The notes beneath the pieces are model-generated. The model saw only the letters and a program-made list of their open reading frames with translations, searched no databases and was not told the origin of the DNA. A stretch of 26,423 nt of DNA from Paracoccaceae bacterium (GTDB lineage Bacteria; Pseudomonadota; Alphaproteobacteria; Rhodobacterales; Rhodobacteraceae): assembly GCA_009920815.1 (NCBI GenBank), contig RFZH01000009.1:1-26423 (forward strand), in the 5' to 3' direction. The position numbers and the translations under genes were made by a program. Below, in pieces: positions 1 to 9,056 of the stretch (position 1 is its first letter; each line of letters begins with the position of its first letter).

Positions 1-2705
1 TCTAACACGTCAAATGCCCCCGCGCGCGCCAGCATTTCCAACGGACGCTTGCCCACCCGCTTCAAATCAACGCGGCGGGCAAAGTCGAACAGGTTCACGA
101 ATGGTTTATCGCCGCGCCCCGTGGTCACCAATCGCATCGCCTCAACGCCCACGTTTTTCAACGCACCCAGCGCGTAAACCAAGGCCCCGTCAACCACGTC
201 AAATGTAGCCTCTGACCGGTTCACACAGGGGGGCACATAGGGCAGGGATAGGCCCTTTTTCACCTCTTCGAAATAGACCGCCAGTTTATCGGTCAGGTGG
301 ATATCGCAGTTCATAACACCCGCCATGAATTCAACGGGGTGATTTGCCTTAAGCCAACCGGTTTGATAGGACACCACCGCATAGGCCGCCGCGTGGGATT
401 TGTTGAACCCGTAGTTTGCGAATTTTTCCAACAGGTCAAACACTTCGCCCGCTTTTTTCGCGTCCACGTTATGGGTCGCTTTGGCGCCCTCAACAAATTT
501 GGGCCGTTCTTTGGCCATTTCCTCTGCGATCTTTTTACCCATCGCGCGACGCAAAAGGTCCGCGCCGCCTAGGGAATAGCCCGCCATCACCTGTGCGATC
601 TGCATCACCTGTTCTTGGTAAACGATGATGCCTTGGGTTTCGGCCAGAATGTGATCAATCGTCGGGTGGATCGATTCCAACGGCTTTAACCCATGCTTGA
701 CCTCGCAATAGGTCGGAATATTTTCCATCGGACCCGGACGATAAAGCGCGACAAGCGCCACGATATCTTCGATACAGGTGGGCTTCATCCGCTTTAGGGC
801 ATCCATCATGCCCGAACTTTCCACCTGAAACACGGCAACGGTTTTTGCGGCCGAATACAGGTCATAGGTCTTTTTATCGTCAAGCGGGATAGCGTTGATT
901 TGATTTTCGGCACCCTCGGCGGGTTCATAAAGCTGTGTGCCATCCGCCGCGATGTGCAGTTGACGTCCTGATTTTAGGATCAGGTCGACGGCGTTTTGAA
1001 TAACAGTTAGGGTTTTCAAACCCAAAAAGTCGAATTTAACCAAACCGGCCTGTTCAACCCATTTCATATTGAATTGCGTCGCGGGCATGTCGGATCGCAG
1101 ATCTTGGTATAGCGGAACCAAAGCGTCTAACGGCCGATCGCCAATAACCACGCCCGCCGCGTGGGTGGATGCATTGCGCAACAGCCCCTCGACCTGTTGG
1201 CCATAGGTCAGCAGGCGATTGACCACCTCTTCGTTTTTGGCCTCTTCGGCCAAGCGTGGCTCGTCCTTTAACGCTTTTTCGATGCTGACGGGTTTGACGC
1301 CTTCGACAGGGATCATTTTTGACAGGCGATCCACTTGGCCATAGGGCATCTGCAAAACGCGGCCGACATCGCGCACGGCGGCCTTGGACAAAAGCGCACC
1401 AAAGGTGATGATTTGCGCAACCTTGTCGCGGCCATATTTTTGTTGAACGTACTGGATCACCTCTTCGCGACGGTCCATGCAGAAATCGATATCAAAGTCG
1501 GGCATCGATACACGTTCGGGGTTCAAGAACCGTTCAAACAGCAAGCTGTAGCGTAACGGATCAAGGTCGGTGATGGTCAGCGCATAGGCCACCAATGACC
1601 CCGCGCCCGATCCGCGCCCTGGTCCGACGGGAATGTCATTGTCCTTTGCCCATTTGATAAAGTCTGCAACGATCAGAAAATAGCCAGGAAACCCCATGCC
1701 TTCGATGATGTTCAATTCGAACTCTAGCCGTTCTTCGTATTCTTTCACGGTGGCTGCGTGCGGGATTACGGCCAAACGTTCGCGCAGACCCTGTTCTGCT
1801 TGCCGGCGCAATTCAACGACCTCATCGTCAGCAAATTTTGGCAGAATTGGTTTGCGGCGATAGGCCATGAATGCGCAGCGTTGCGCAATTTCAACCGTAT
1901 TTTCAATCGCTTCCGGCAGGTCTGCGAAAAGCGTTATCATTTCTTGGGGTGATTTCAGATAGTGCTGGTTGGTTAACCGCCTTCTGGGATCTTGTTGGTC
2001 AACATAGGCACCTTGTGCAATGCAGATCAGCGCGTCATGCGCTTCGTACATTTCGGATTTCGGAAAATAGGCGTCATTCGTCGCAACCAGAGGTATGTTT
2101 TTACTGTAGGCAATTTCAATCAGCCCACGCTCTGTTTGTCGCTCTGCATCTGGTAGGCCACTTTCAATAGGATGCCTTTGCAATTCGACGTAAAGTCGAT
2201 CGTCGAACAGATCGATCAAACGTGTGGCAAGCGCGTCTGCTGCTGTTCGTTGATTTGAACGCAACAACCGTCCTAGGGGACCGTCGGGCCCGCCCGTCAA
2301 GCATATGAGGCCAGCAGTGTTTTCGGCCAATTGGTCCATGCTTACCTGCGGAAGTTCGCCGTTTTTGTCGACGTAAAGGCAGGTGTTCAGCTTCATCAGG
2401 TTTTCATAACCTGTCTCGTTTTGCGCCAACAAAACAACGGGTGCTGGGGGAATCGGTGCGGCACCCAATTCCGGCGTCGCATAGGTCAGATCAACCTGAC
2501 ATCCGATGATGGGTTGTATGCCTGCGCTGCTTGCGGTTACCGAAAACTCCAATGCCGCGAACAGGTTATTTGTGTCTGTAACGGCAATGGCCGGCATGTC
2601 CATGTCGGTACACATCGATGGCAATTTTTTCAAACGAATTGCGCCCTCTAGCAGGGAATATTCCGTGTGAACGCGCAGGTGAATGAATCGGGCATTGATG
2701 GTCAT
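1..2705 (-). CDS. dnaE: DNA polymerase III subunit alpha, C-terminus cut by window edge
   Basis: Catalytic subunit of the replicative DNA polymerase. The minus-strand frame is open from the ATG at 2705-2703 to the window edge, giving 901 codons; the family is usually about 1150-1180 residues, so roughly the last quarter (fingers end, OB fold, clamp and tau contacts) lies outside. The N-terminus reads HLRVHTEYSLLEGAI, the start of the PHP domain. The palm motif PDFDIDF sits at residues 402-408 and carries two of the three catalytic aspartates. The visible end has RRVDLKRVGKRPLEMLARAGAFD, here running into the edge, typical of DnaE. An upstream ATG two codons away is out of frame and closes at once, so 2705 is the sensible start. 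It is divergent from xdhA across about 160 bp. Family assignment is secure; I see no frameshift. Confidence 0.96.
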   Translation of the reverse strand, partial: MTINARFIHLRVHTEYSLLEGAIRLKKLPSMCTDMDMPAIAVTDTNNLFAALEFSVTASSAGIQPIIGCQVDLTYATPELGAAPIPPAPVVLLAQNETGYENLMKLNTCLYVDKNGELPQVSMDQLAENTAGLICLTGGPDGPLGRLLRSNQRTAADALATRLIDLFDDRLYVELQRHPIESGLPDAERQTERGLIEIAYSKNIPLVATNDAYFPKSEMYEAHDALICIAQGAYVDQQDPRRRLTNQHYLKSPQEMITLFADLPEAIENTVEIAQRCAFMAYRRKPILPKFADDEVVELRRQAEQGLRERLAVIPHAATVKEYEERLEFELNIIEGMGFPGYFLIVADFIKWAKDNDIPVGPGRGSGAGSLVAYALTITDLDPLRYSLLFERFLNPERVSMPDFDIDFCMDRREEVIQYVQQKYGRDKVAQIITFGALLSKAAVRDVGRVLQMPYGQVDRLSKMIPVEGVKPVSIEKALKDEPRLAEEAKNEEVVNRLLTYGQQVEGLLRNASTHAAGVVIGDRPLDALVPLYQDLRSDMPATQFNMKWVEQAGLVKFDFLGLKTLTVIQNAVDLILKSGRQLHIAADGTQLYEPAEGAENQINAIPLDDKKTYDLYSAAKTVAVFQVESSGMMDALKRMKPTCIEDIVALVALYRPGPMENIPTYCEVKHGLKPLESIHPTIDHILAETQGIIVYQEQVMQIAQVMAGYSLGGADLLRRAMGKKIAEEMAKERPKFVEGAKATHNVDAKKAGEVFDLLEKFANYGFNKSHAAAYAVVSYQTGWLKANHPVEFMAGVMNCDIHLTDKLAVYFEEVKKGLSLPYVPPCVNRSEATFDVVDGALVYALGALKNVGVEAMRLVTTGRGDKPFVNLFDFARRVDLKRVGKRPLEMLARAGAFDVL

Positions 2706-2751
2706 AAAGGCATCTTAGAACAACTCTCATGACGCCGAAATCGGTTTTTTC

Positions 2752-2780
2752 TTGCCAACAGGCAATTTCATTGCTTTAAT
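2752..2780 (+). promoter_or_regulatory. candidate sigma-70 promoter of the xdh operon with an inverted repeat over the -35
   Basis: TTGCCA (2752-2757), a 17-base spacer, and TTTAAT (2775-2780) form a good -35/-10 pair facing xdhA. Transcription would begin near 2787, about 80 bases before the preferred xdhA start. The -35 overlaps a perfect inverted repeat, TTGCC-aaca-GGCAA (2752-2765), which could be an operator or simply a hairpin. This is pattern matching only; no regulator gene is adjacent. Confidence 0.4.
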
Positions 2781-2867
2781 TTGATCAAACAGGGAACCGC
2801 CGTTCGTTTTCTACGCCGCATCGAGGACGAACACAAAATGGCAACGGTACCGCGGCGGGCTAACCAC

Positions 2868-4244
2868 ATGAACATCTCGTTTCTTCTGAACGGAGAGAAC
2901 GTTGATCTATGCAATGTGCATCCAACAACAACTTTACTGGACTTCTTACGCGAAAGACGCGGGCTTACTGGGACAAAAGAGGGCTGCAACGAGGGCGACT
3001 GTGGTGCGTGTACCGTGGTCGTTTTTGATCATCGCGCGCTCTATCCTTTGAACGCATGTATACTATTTTTACCCCAACTGCATGGCAAAGCCGTGCGAAC
3101 GGTTGAAGGTTTGTCTGCGCCTGATGAATTGTCGATTGTTCAAAAAGCCATGATTGACATGCATGGGTCTCAGTGCGGATTTTGTACACCGGGATTTGTG
3201 GCGTCGATGACCGCAGCTGCGATCAACGGGGATCGCGATCATGACACGACCCTAGCCGGGAATCTGTGTCGGTGTACAGGCTATCAACCTATTTATGATG
3301 CCGCGCGAGCGTGTGAAGGAATGCCACTGCCTGCATGGCTTGCAAGCGACCGTGAGGCACTTGCCGGTTGCGGGATCACAGAGTTGACGGCCGCGCAACC
3401 AAGGTCGAGCGACGCGCTTGCGTCCCTTCTAATCGAAAAGCCACAGACACGGATGATCGCGGGGGGCACGGATGTCGGGCTTTGGGTGACGAAACACCTG
3501 CGTGATCTTGGCGATGTTGCATTTTTAAACCAAGCGACCGATCTTGCGCAGATCGCTGAAACTGAAGACGCGTGGCATATTGGCTGCATGGTCACAATAG
3601 AACAGTTGCGGATCTGGGCGGTTGATCGCCTGCCAGCCTTTGCAAATTTATTGCGACGCTATGCATCAACCCAAATTCGTATGGCGGCTACGCTGGGCGG
3701 TAACATCGCGAATGGTTCCCCGATAGGAGATAGCGCGCCGGCCCTTATTGCACTTGGTGCGCAACTTGAATTGCGTCGCGGTGCGGATCGTCGGCGCATT
3801 CCGCTTGAAAGGTTTTTTATCGACTATGGCAAACAGGATTTAAGACCAAGCGAATTTGTCGAAACTATCATTGTGCCCAAGTCTGACAATCGCCTGCGCT
3901 GCTATAAATTGTCAAAGCGTTTTGATCAGGACATTTCTGCAGTATTGGGATGTTTCAATTTAGATGTTCAGGATGGTATCATTCGGTCAGCGACCATTAC
4001 ATTTGGTGGCATGGCAGGCGTTCCAAAACGCGCAACGCAAGCTGAACATGCGATGATTGGAAAAGCGTGGGCATTGGAAACGGTCCACGCTGCAATGGAT
4101 AGATTATCAGATGATTTTTCCCCTTTATCAGACATGCGGGCAAGCGCAGGATACCGACGCCAAGCGGCGCAGAATATGTTTTTGCGCTATTTCCATGATA
4201 TTCAAGGGACAGATGTTACGCAGGTCCATGAGGTGCGGTTATGA
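2868..4244 (+). CDS. xdhA: Xanthine dehydrogenase small subunit (iron-sulfur/FAD)
   Basis: Carries electrons from the molybdenum centre in XdhB through two 2Fe-2S clusters to FAD and then NAD+, in the cytoplasmic oxidation of hypoxanthine and xanthine to urate. From the chosen start (458 aa) the plant-type ferredoxin cysteines are C40, C45, C48 and C64; the second cluster uses C103, C106, C134 and C136 (SQCGFCTPGF and NLCRCTGY). The FAD domain follows, with AGGTDVGLW and TLGGNIANGSPIGDSAPAL, then a CO-dehydrogenase flavoprotein-type C-terminus. I chose ATG 2868 because MNISFLLNGE is where family members usually begin. An in-frame ATG at 2838 has a better Shine-Dalgarno (GAGGA, 11 bases upstream) and would add 10 residues. 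A TTG at 2781 is unlikely. The stop overlaps the xdhB start by four bases (ATGA). Confidence 0.95.
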   Translation: MNISFLLNGENVDLCNVHPTTTLLDFLRERRGLTGTKEGCNEGDCGACTVVVFDHRALYPLNACILFLPQLHGKAVRTVEGLSAPDELSIVQKAMIDMHGSQCGFCTPGFVASMTAAAINGDRDHDTTLAGNLCRCTGYQPIYDAARACEGMPLPAWLASDREALAGCGITELTAAQPRSSDALASLLIEKPQTRMIAGGTDVGLWVTKHLRDLGDVAFLNQATDLAQIAETEDAWHIGCMVTIEQLRIWAVDRLPAFANLLRRYASTQIRMAATLGGNIANGSPIGDSAPALIALGAQLELRRGADRRRIPLERFFIDYGKQDLRPSEFVETIIVPKSDNRLRCYKLSKRFDQDISAVLGCFNLDVQDGIIRSATITFGGMAGVPKRATQAEHAMIGKAWALETVHAAMDRLSDDFSPLSDMRASAGYRRQAAQNMFLRYFHDIQGTDVTQVHEVRL

Positions 4245-6538
4245 CGATATCGCAGTGTTTGCCCCATGACTCTGGGCATTTACATGTTACGGGTCGTGCC
4301 CATTACGTTGATGACATACCCGTCCCCCGGGATTGTTTGCATTTGGCCTTTGGACTATCTGACCTTGCCGCCGGTCAGATCAAAGATATTGATCTTGCGC
4401 CCGTTCAAAATGCAGAAGGTGTGGTTGCTGTTATAACTGCAACAGATTTACCTTTTGCCAATGATGTTTCGCCCTCTGCCCATGATGAACCATTGTTGTC
4501 AGATGGTCGTGTTCATTACATTGGTCAGCCGCTTTTTCTTGTTGTTGCGACGTCACATCATTTGGCGCGCCGCGCTGCGCGGTTGGCAAAAGTCGAATAC
4601 ATTTCGCATCCTCCTATTCTAACGATCGATGAGGCGCTTGAAAAAAATAGCCGTTTCGAGGACGGGCCCAGAATTTATTCGCGTGGTGATGTTGCTTATG
4701 CACTGCCAAAATGTGCACATCATGTTTCGGGTCGATTTGAAATTGGGGGACAAGAACATTTTTACTTGGAATCTCAGGCGGCGCTTGCCATTCCGCAAGA
4801 AGATCAAGGAATGGTCGTTCATTCGTCAACCCAACATCCAACGGAAATCCAGCACAAAGTTGCAGATGCCTTAGGCATCGGAATGCACGATGTACGGGTC
4901 GAAACCCGCCGTATGGGGGGTGGTTTTGGTGGCAAAGAAAGTCAAGGAAATGCTTTGGCCGTTGCCTGTGCCGTGGCCGCATCCAAAACGGGCAAGCCGT
5001 GCAAAATGCGGTATGACCGTGACGACGATATGTTAATCACGGGCAAGCGGCATGAATTTCGGATCGACTACACCGTCGGATTTGATGACGATGGTCGACT
5101 GATTGCCGTTGATTTTGTTCACTATACGCGCGCGGGCTGGGCGCAGGATTTGACATTGCCTGTTGCAGACCGTGCGATGTTGCATGCGGATAATGCCTAT
5201 TACATTCCACATATGCGGATCGAAAGTCATCGACTTAAGACGAATACCCAAAGCGCAACTGCGTTTCGAGGCTTTGGCGGGCCGCAAGGTATGTTGGGGA
5301 TGGAACGTGTGATCGACCACGTTGCACATTATTTAGGCCGTGATCCCGTCGCGCTGCGCAAGCTGAACTATTATGTTGCTGCCTCGGCACCCAAGGCACA
5401 ACATCAAACAACACCCTATGGAATGCAGGTTCAAGATTTCATCTTGCATGAAATGACAGATGATTTGCTGAAAACCTCAGACTATTATGATCGTCGCCGC
5501 GCGATTGACGAATGGAATGCCACCAACCCTATCATCAAGCGCGGCATCGGGTTTAGTCCCGTTAAATTCGGCATCTCATTTACGCTGACGCATTTGAATC
5601 AGGCGGGGGCGTTGGTGCATGTTTATCAAGACGGCACTCTGCGATTGAACCATGGTGGAACTGAAATGGGGCAGGGGCTGTTTCAAAAGGTCGCTCAGGT
5701 CGCTGCACATGTTTTTGGCACCTCGATGGATGTCGTGAAAATCACAGCAACCGATACAGCAAAGGTGCCCAATACCTCTGCAACTGCGGCGAGTTCGGGC
5801 AGTGACTTGAATGGCATGGCGGTCAAAGATGCCTGTGAAAAAATACGACAACGCATGGCTGCGTTTCTGGCTGATCAGTTCGGAAAACAGATCGAAGATG
5901 TGAATTTTCGGGACAATCAGGTTCATATTGGACGACGTGTGTTGTCGTTCAAAAAGGCCGCGCAATTGTGTTATGAGGGACGCATAAGCCTGTCATCGAC
6001 CGGGTTTTATAAAACGCCAGATGTTGCATGGGATCGGATTCGTGGTCAGGGGCGTCCGTTCTTTTACTTTGCCTATGGCGCTGCGATGACCGAGGTAGCA
6101 ATCGACACGCTTACCGGAGAAAACCGCATTCTTCGGACTGATATTTTGCATGACACTGGGACATCATTAAACCCTGCTTTAGACATCGGGCAGATCCAAG
6201 GCGCATATGTTCAAGGTGCGGGTTGGTTAACCAGCGAGGAACTGGTTTGGGATGGCATGGGGCGATTACGCACACACGCGCCTTCGACGTATAAAATCCC
6301 TGCGATGGCTGATCGTCCAGATACGTTTAATGTTTCGTTGTGGGGGCAGGAAAACCCCATGATGTCGATCTATCGCTCCAAAGCGGTGGGAGAGCCACCA
6401 TTTATGCTTGGGATTTCTACGTTGATGGCGATTAATCATGCGGTGTCTAGCTGTGGCAAGCTCTATCACCACTTGGATGTGCCCGCCACGCCAGAACGTG
6501 TTCTGGCCGCAGTCGAGAGAGTGCGTAATGGCCTTTGA
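4241..6538 (+). CDS. xdhB: Xanthine dehydrogenase large subunit (molybdopterin-binding)
   Basis: Holds the molybdopterin cofactor and the purine-binding site; pairs with XdhA. Length is 765 aa, close to the ~777 aa of the Rhodobacter capsulatus enzyme. Key motifs are all present: QEHFYLESQAAL (171-182), MGGGFGGKES (225-234), ADRAML (309-314), TAFRGFGGPQGM (340-351), GGTEMGQG, and KAVGEPPFML near the C-terminus. By alignment of motifs, E233, R311 and E718 match the R. capsulatus substrate and catalytic residues Glu232, Arg310 and Glu730, so the enzyme should be active on hypoxanthine/xanthine rather than being an aldehyde-oxidase relative; that last step is inference. Overlaps xdhA by 4 bp and xdhC by 11 bp, implying coupled translation. 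Confidence 0.96.
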   Translation: MTISQCLPHDSGHLHVTGRAHYVDDIPVPRDCLHLAFGLSDLAAGQIKDIDLAPVQNAEGVVAVITATDLPFANDVSPSAHDEPLLSDGRVHYIGQPLFLVVATSHHLARRAARLAKVEYISHPPILTIDEALEKNSRFEDGPRIYSRGDVAYALPKCAHHVSGRFEIGGQEHFYLESQAALAIPQEDQGMVVHSSTQHPTEIQHKVADALGIGMHDVRVETRRMGGGFGGKESQGNALAVACAVAASKTGKPCKMRYDRDDDMLITGKRHEFRIDYTVGFDDDGRLIAVDFVHYTRAGWAQDLTLPVADRAMLHADNAYYIPHMRIESHRLKTNTQSATAFRGFGGPQGMLGMERVIDHVAHYLGRDPVALRKLNYYVAASAPKAQHQTTPYGMQVQDFILHEMTDDLLKTSDYYDRRRAIDEWNATNPIIKRGIGFSPVKFGISFTLTHLNQAGALVHVYQDGTLRLNHGGTEMGQGLFQKVAQVAAHVFGTSMDVVKITATDTAKVPNTSATAASSGSDLNGMAVKDACEKIRQRMAAFLADQFGKQIEDVNFRDNQVHIGRRVLSFKKAAQLCYEGRISLSSTGFYKTPDVAWDRIRGQGRPFFYFAYGAAMTEVAIDTLTGENRILRTDILHDTGTSLNPALDIGQIQGAYVQGAGWLTSEELVWDGMGRLRTHAPSTYKIPAMADRPDTFNVSLWGQENPMMSIYRSKAVGEPPFMLGISTLMAINHAVSSCGKLYHHLDVPATPERVLAAVERVRNGL

Positions 6539-7475
6539 TCTTGATCAATTAGAAAGACTGGTTGCCAAACATGGTCACGTTGCGCGTGTTGCGATCGCTG
6601 AGGTCAAAGGATCAAGCCCAAGAGAGCAAGGTGCCTCTGTTTTTGTTTGGAGCGATGGTCAATGCGGGACAATTGGCGGTGGCGCACTGGAATACAGCGC
6701 AGTAAACGCTGCCCGCAACGCCCTTGGCGCGTACCGCATGTGGACAGATGTGCATGCCTTAGGGCCCGAGCTTGGCCAATGTTGTGGTGGCGTGGTGCGT
6801 CTGGTTACAGAAGTTTTTGACAAATCCCATTTACCAAAAGTGCAATGTGGGTTGGTCATCCGTACCATCGGTGCCCCGAATGCAGCGCAAGAGCTTCGGA
6901 TCAATCGCGTTTTGAAAAATGCACGCGCTCAGGGTGAAGTGCCACAATCAATTTGGCAAGATAGCGTGTTTTGCGAACCTGTGTCCGAGCGCAAAACACC
7001 CATTTGGGTTTGGGGTGCTGGACATGTTGGCCGTGCGATTGTGCAAGTGATCTCACAGCTTCCGACGTTTGATGTGACATGGGTCGATGTCGCGAAAGAT
7101 AGGTTTCCAGATACAGTTCCCGATAATGTGAATGTTCTTTTTTCACCGACGCCAGACGACTATGTCCGATTTGCACCTATACATGCGCGGCATCTTATAT
7201 TGACCTATTCGCACGCGCTTGATTTGGCATTGTGTGATGCGATTTTACACCATGGGTTCGCGGACCTAGGGCTGATTGGGTCCAAGACTAAATGGGCACG
7301 GTTCAAAAAACGTCTTGGTGAAATGGGACACTCAGCGTTATCAATCGAAACAATCAACTGTCCGATCGGCGATCCTGCGTTTGGGAAACATCCATTTGAG
7401 ATTGCTATTTCTGTATCACATTCCCTATTAAAGAGCCAAAGCACCAGCGGAATAAAAAAGGAGCGTTCTGCATGA
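6528..7475 (+). CDS. xdhC: Xanthine dehydrogenase accessory protein XdhC
   Basis: Cytoplasmic chaperone that in R. capsulatus binds molybdopterin cofactor, promotes its sulfuration and inserts it into XdhB. The 315-aa protein has the N-terminal XdhC/CoxI segment with GSSPRE (28-33), GTIGGGALE (47-55) and ELGQCCGG (81-88), then a Rossmann-like domain with VWGAGHVG (161-168) and a DLGLIGSKTKW motif. ATG 6528 was chosen because MAFDLDQLERLV is the usual beginning and GAGAGA lies just upstream; it starts inside the last codons of xdhB. The stop overlaps the next gene's ATG by four bases, which ties the importer to the xdh genes in one transcript. Confidence 0.93.
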   Translation: MAFDLDQLERLVAKHGHVARVAIAEVKGSSPREQGASVFVWSDGQCGTIGGGALEYSAVNAARNALGAYRMWTDVHALGPELGQCCGGVVRLVTEVFDKSHLPKVQCGLVIRTIGAPNAAQELRINRVLKNARAQGEVPQSIWQDSVFCEPVSERKTPIWVWGAGHVGRAIVQVISQLPTFDVTWVDVAKDRFPDTVPDNVNVLFSPTPDDYVRFAPIHARHLILTYSHALDLALCDAILHHGFADLGLIGSKTKWARFKKRLGEMGHSALSIETINCPIGDPAFGKHPFEIAISVSHSLLKSQSTSGIKKERSA

Positions 7476-8989
7476 CGGACACGTTGTTGAAAATCCAAGG
7501 CTTGACCAAGGCTTACCCCGGTGTGGTCGCCAACGATGATGTGTCGTTCGACATTGGCCGAGGCGAAGTGCATGCCCTTTTGGGGGAAAATGGCGCGGGA
7601 AAATCAACGCTCGTAAAAATGATTTATGGTCTTGTAAAACCTGATCAGGGCCAGATGACCATGCACGACGTAAAATATGCCCCGACAGATCCGCGGCAAG
7701 CGCGTGCAACTGGTGTTGCGATGGTCTTTCAACATTTCTCGTTGTTTGATGCTCTGACAGTTGCCGAAAATATCGCCCTAGGGATGGAAAATCCGCCCAG
7801 CCAGCGCGACTTGTCCGATCAGATCCGCAAAGTATCACAAAACTATGGGTTGCCGCTTGACCCGCGCAGAACCGTGGGTGTTTTGTCCGCCGGCGAACGT
7901 CAACGCGTCGAAATCATCAGATGCCTGTTACAAAACCCAAAGCTTTTGATAATGGACGAGCCAACATCTGTTTTGACCCCGCAAGAGGTGCAAATTCTGT
8001 TTCAGACGCTGCGAAAACTAAAATCAGAAGGAACGTCGATTTTATATATTTCGCATAAGCTGGACGAGATACGCGAAATCTGTGACACCGCAACAATTTT
8101 GCGACACGGAAAAAAGGTTGAGACGTGCACGCCAAGCGATAAATCAGCACGCGAATTGGCGGAAATGATGGTTGGGGCAAGTTTTGAGGCCCCCAAACGG
8201 TCAGACCGTCAACTTGGTGATGTGATCCTCGAGGTTTCCAATTTATCGCTTAATGCAGCTGACGCCTATGGTACGTCACTGCGTGGAGTTACATTTACTG
8301 TGCGCGCAGGTGAGGTTTTGGGGATTGGTGGCGTTGCAGGAAATGGTCAAGATGAGCTTTTGTCGGCGCTGTCCGGCGAGGCGATGACACCCGCAAGCAT
8401 GGTTCACCTAGATGGGCGTGATATTGGCCATTTAGGCCCAAATGATCGGCGCTTACTGGGTCTGCTGGCGGCACCAGAGGAACGTTTGGGGCATGCTGCC
8501 GCCCCGAACATGAGCCTTGTTGAAAATGCGATGATGACGGCTGCAGATCGTAAAGGCATGGTCACCTCGGGGTTCTTGGCGTGGGGCAAAGCAAAGCAGT
8601 TTGCAGAAGATGTTATCCAAAAATTTGATGTGCGTACACCAAGCGCACAGAATGCGGCGCGATCTTTGTCGGGCGGAAATCTGCAAAAGTTTGTGATTGG
8701 GCGCGAAGTTTTGCAAGAGCCAAGTGTTTTGATCGTGAACCAACCCACGTGGGGCGTTGATGCAGCTGCGGCCGCGTCTATTCGACAAGCCCTGTTAGAT
8801 CTTGCGACAGGTGGCGCTGCGATCATTGTGATTAGCCAAGATTTGGATGAGCTGATCGAAATTAGCGATAATTTTGCCGCATTGAACGAAGGTCGTTTGT
8901 CAGAAATACGCCCTATGCTGGGCCTTACAGTTGATCAAATCGGACTTATGATGGGTGGGGCGCATGACATCGAGGTCGCGCATGGATAA
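7472..8989 (+). CDS. BMP-family ABC importer, double ATPase subunit
   Basis: Fused two-domain ATPase (505 aa) of a RbsA/YufO-type importer. The first half has a complete site: Walker A GENGAGKST (38-46), signature LSAGERQR (138-145), Walker B LLIMDEP (158-164). The second half is degenerate in the way usual for this class: GVAGNGQDEL (287-296) replaces Walker A, and Walker B is VLIVNQPTWGVD, with NQ in place of the usual DE, while the signature SLSGGNLQKF is kept. So one ATP site is probably canonical and one weak. It overlaps xdhC by four bases and leads the importer genes; such clusters next to xdhABC suggest uptake of purine nucleosides or nucleobases (inference from context). Confidence 0.9.
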   Translation: MTDTLLKIQGLTKAYPGVVANDDVSFDIGRGEVHALLGENGAGKSTLVKMIYGLVKPDQGQMTMHDVKYAPTDPRQARATGVAMVFQHFSLFDALTVAENIALGMENPPSQRDLSDQIRKVSQNYGLPLDPRRTVGVLSAGERQRVEIIRCLLQNPKLLIMDEPTSVLTPQEVQILFQTLRKLKSEGTSILYISHKLDEIREICDTATILRHGKKVETCTPSDKSARELAEMMVGASFEAPKRSDRQLGDVILEVSNLSLNAADAYGTSLRGVTFTVRAGEVLGIGGVAGNGQDELLSALSGEAMTPASMVHLDGRDIGHLGPNDRRLLGLLAAPEERLGHAAAPNMSLVENAMMTAADRKGMVTSGFLAWGKAKQFAEDVIQKFDVRTPSAQNAARSLSGGNLQKFVIGREVLQEPSVLIVNQPTWGVDAAAAASIRQALLDLATGGAAIIVISQDLDELIEISDNFAALNEGRLSEIRPMLGLTVDQIGLMMGGAHDIEVAHG

Positions 8990-9056
8990 TTTGCGTTTGC
9001 ACCATCGCCTGGCTTTTGGGTATTCATGCAAAGATGAAAAAGGGGATGCGCGATGA
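8982..9056 (+). other. possible 24-codon coupling ORF between ATPase and permease genes
   Basis: An ATG at 8982 overlaps the end of the ATPase gene, whose stop is TAA 8987-8989. The frame then runs 24 codons (MDNLRLHHRLAFGYSCKDEK and four more residues) to a TGA at 9054-9056 that overlaps the permease ATG at 9053. It exactly fills the 63-bp gap that is otherwise the only substantial one among these seven genes apart from the gap before the binding protein. It may be a translation-coupling peptide or chance; I see no recognisable domain. Confidence 0.25.

Noticed and set aside
297..2651. Several plus-strand frames of 60-106 codons inside the dnaE region
   Set aside because: All lie opposite an unbroken dnaE frame, and their sequences (rich in C, H, R, F) have the composition of antisense translation.
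2781..2867. N-terminal extension of xdhA from a TTG codon
   Set aside because: The 29 extra residues match nothing in the family, and the TTG coincides with the predicted transcription start region.
4614..5965. Minus-strand frames of 98-129 codons inside xdhB
   Set aside because: Antisense shadows of a gene with a full set of active-site motifs.
8680..8770. Degenerate second ATP site (NQ for DE in Walker B) as a sign of a broken ATPase gene
   Set aside because: Degenerate second nucleotide-binding halves are usual in RbsA/BMP-type fused ATPases, and the frame is intact.
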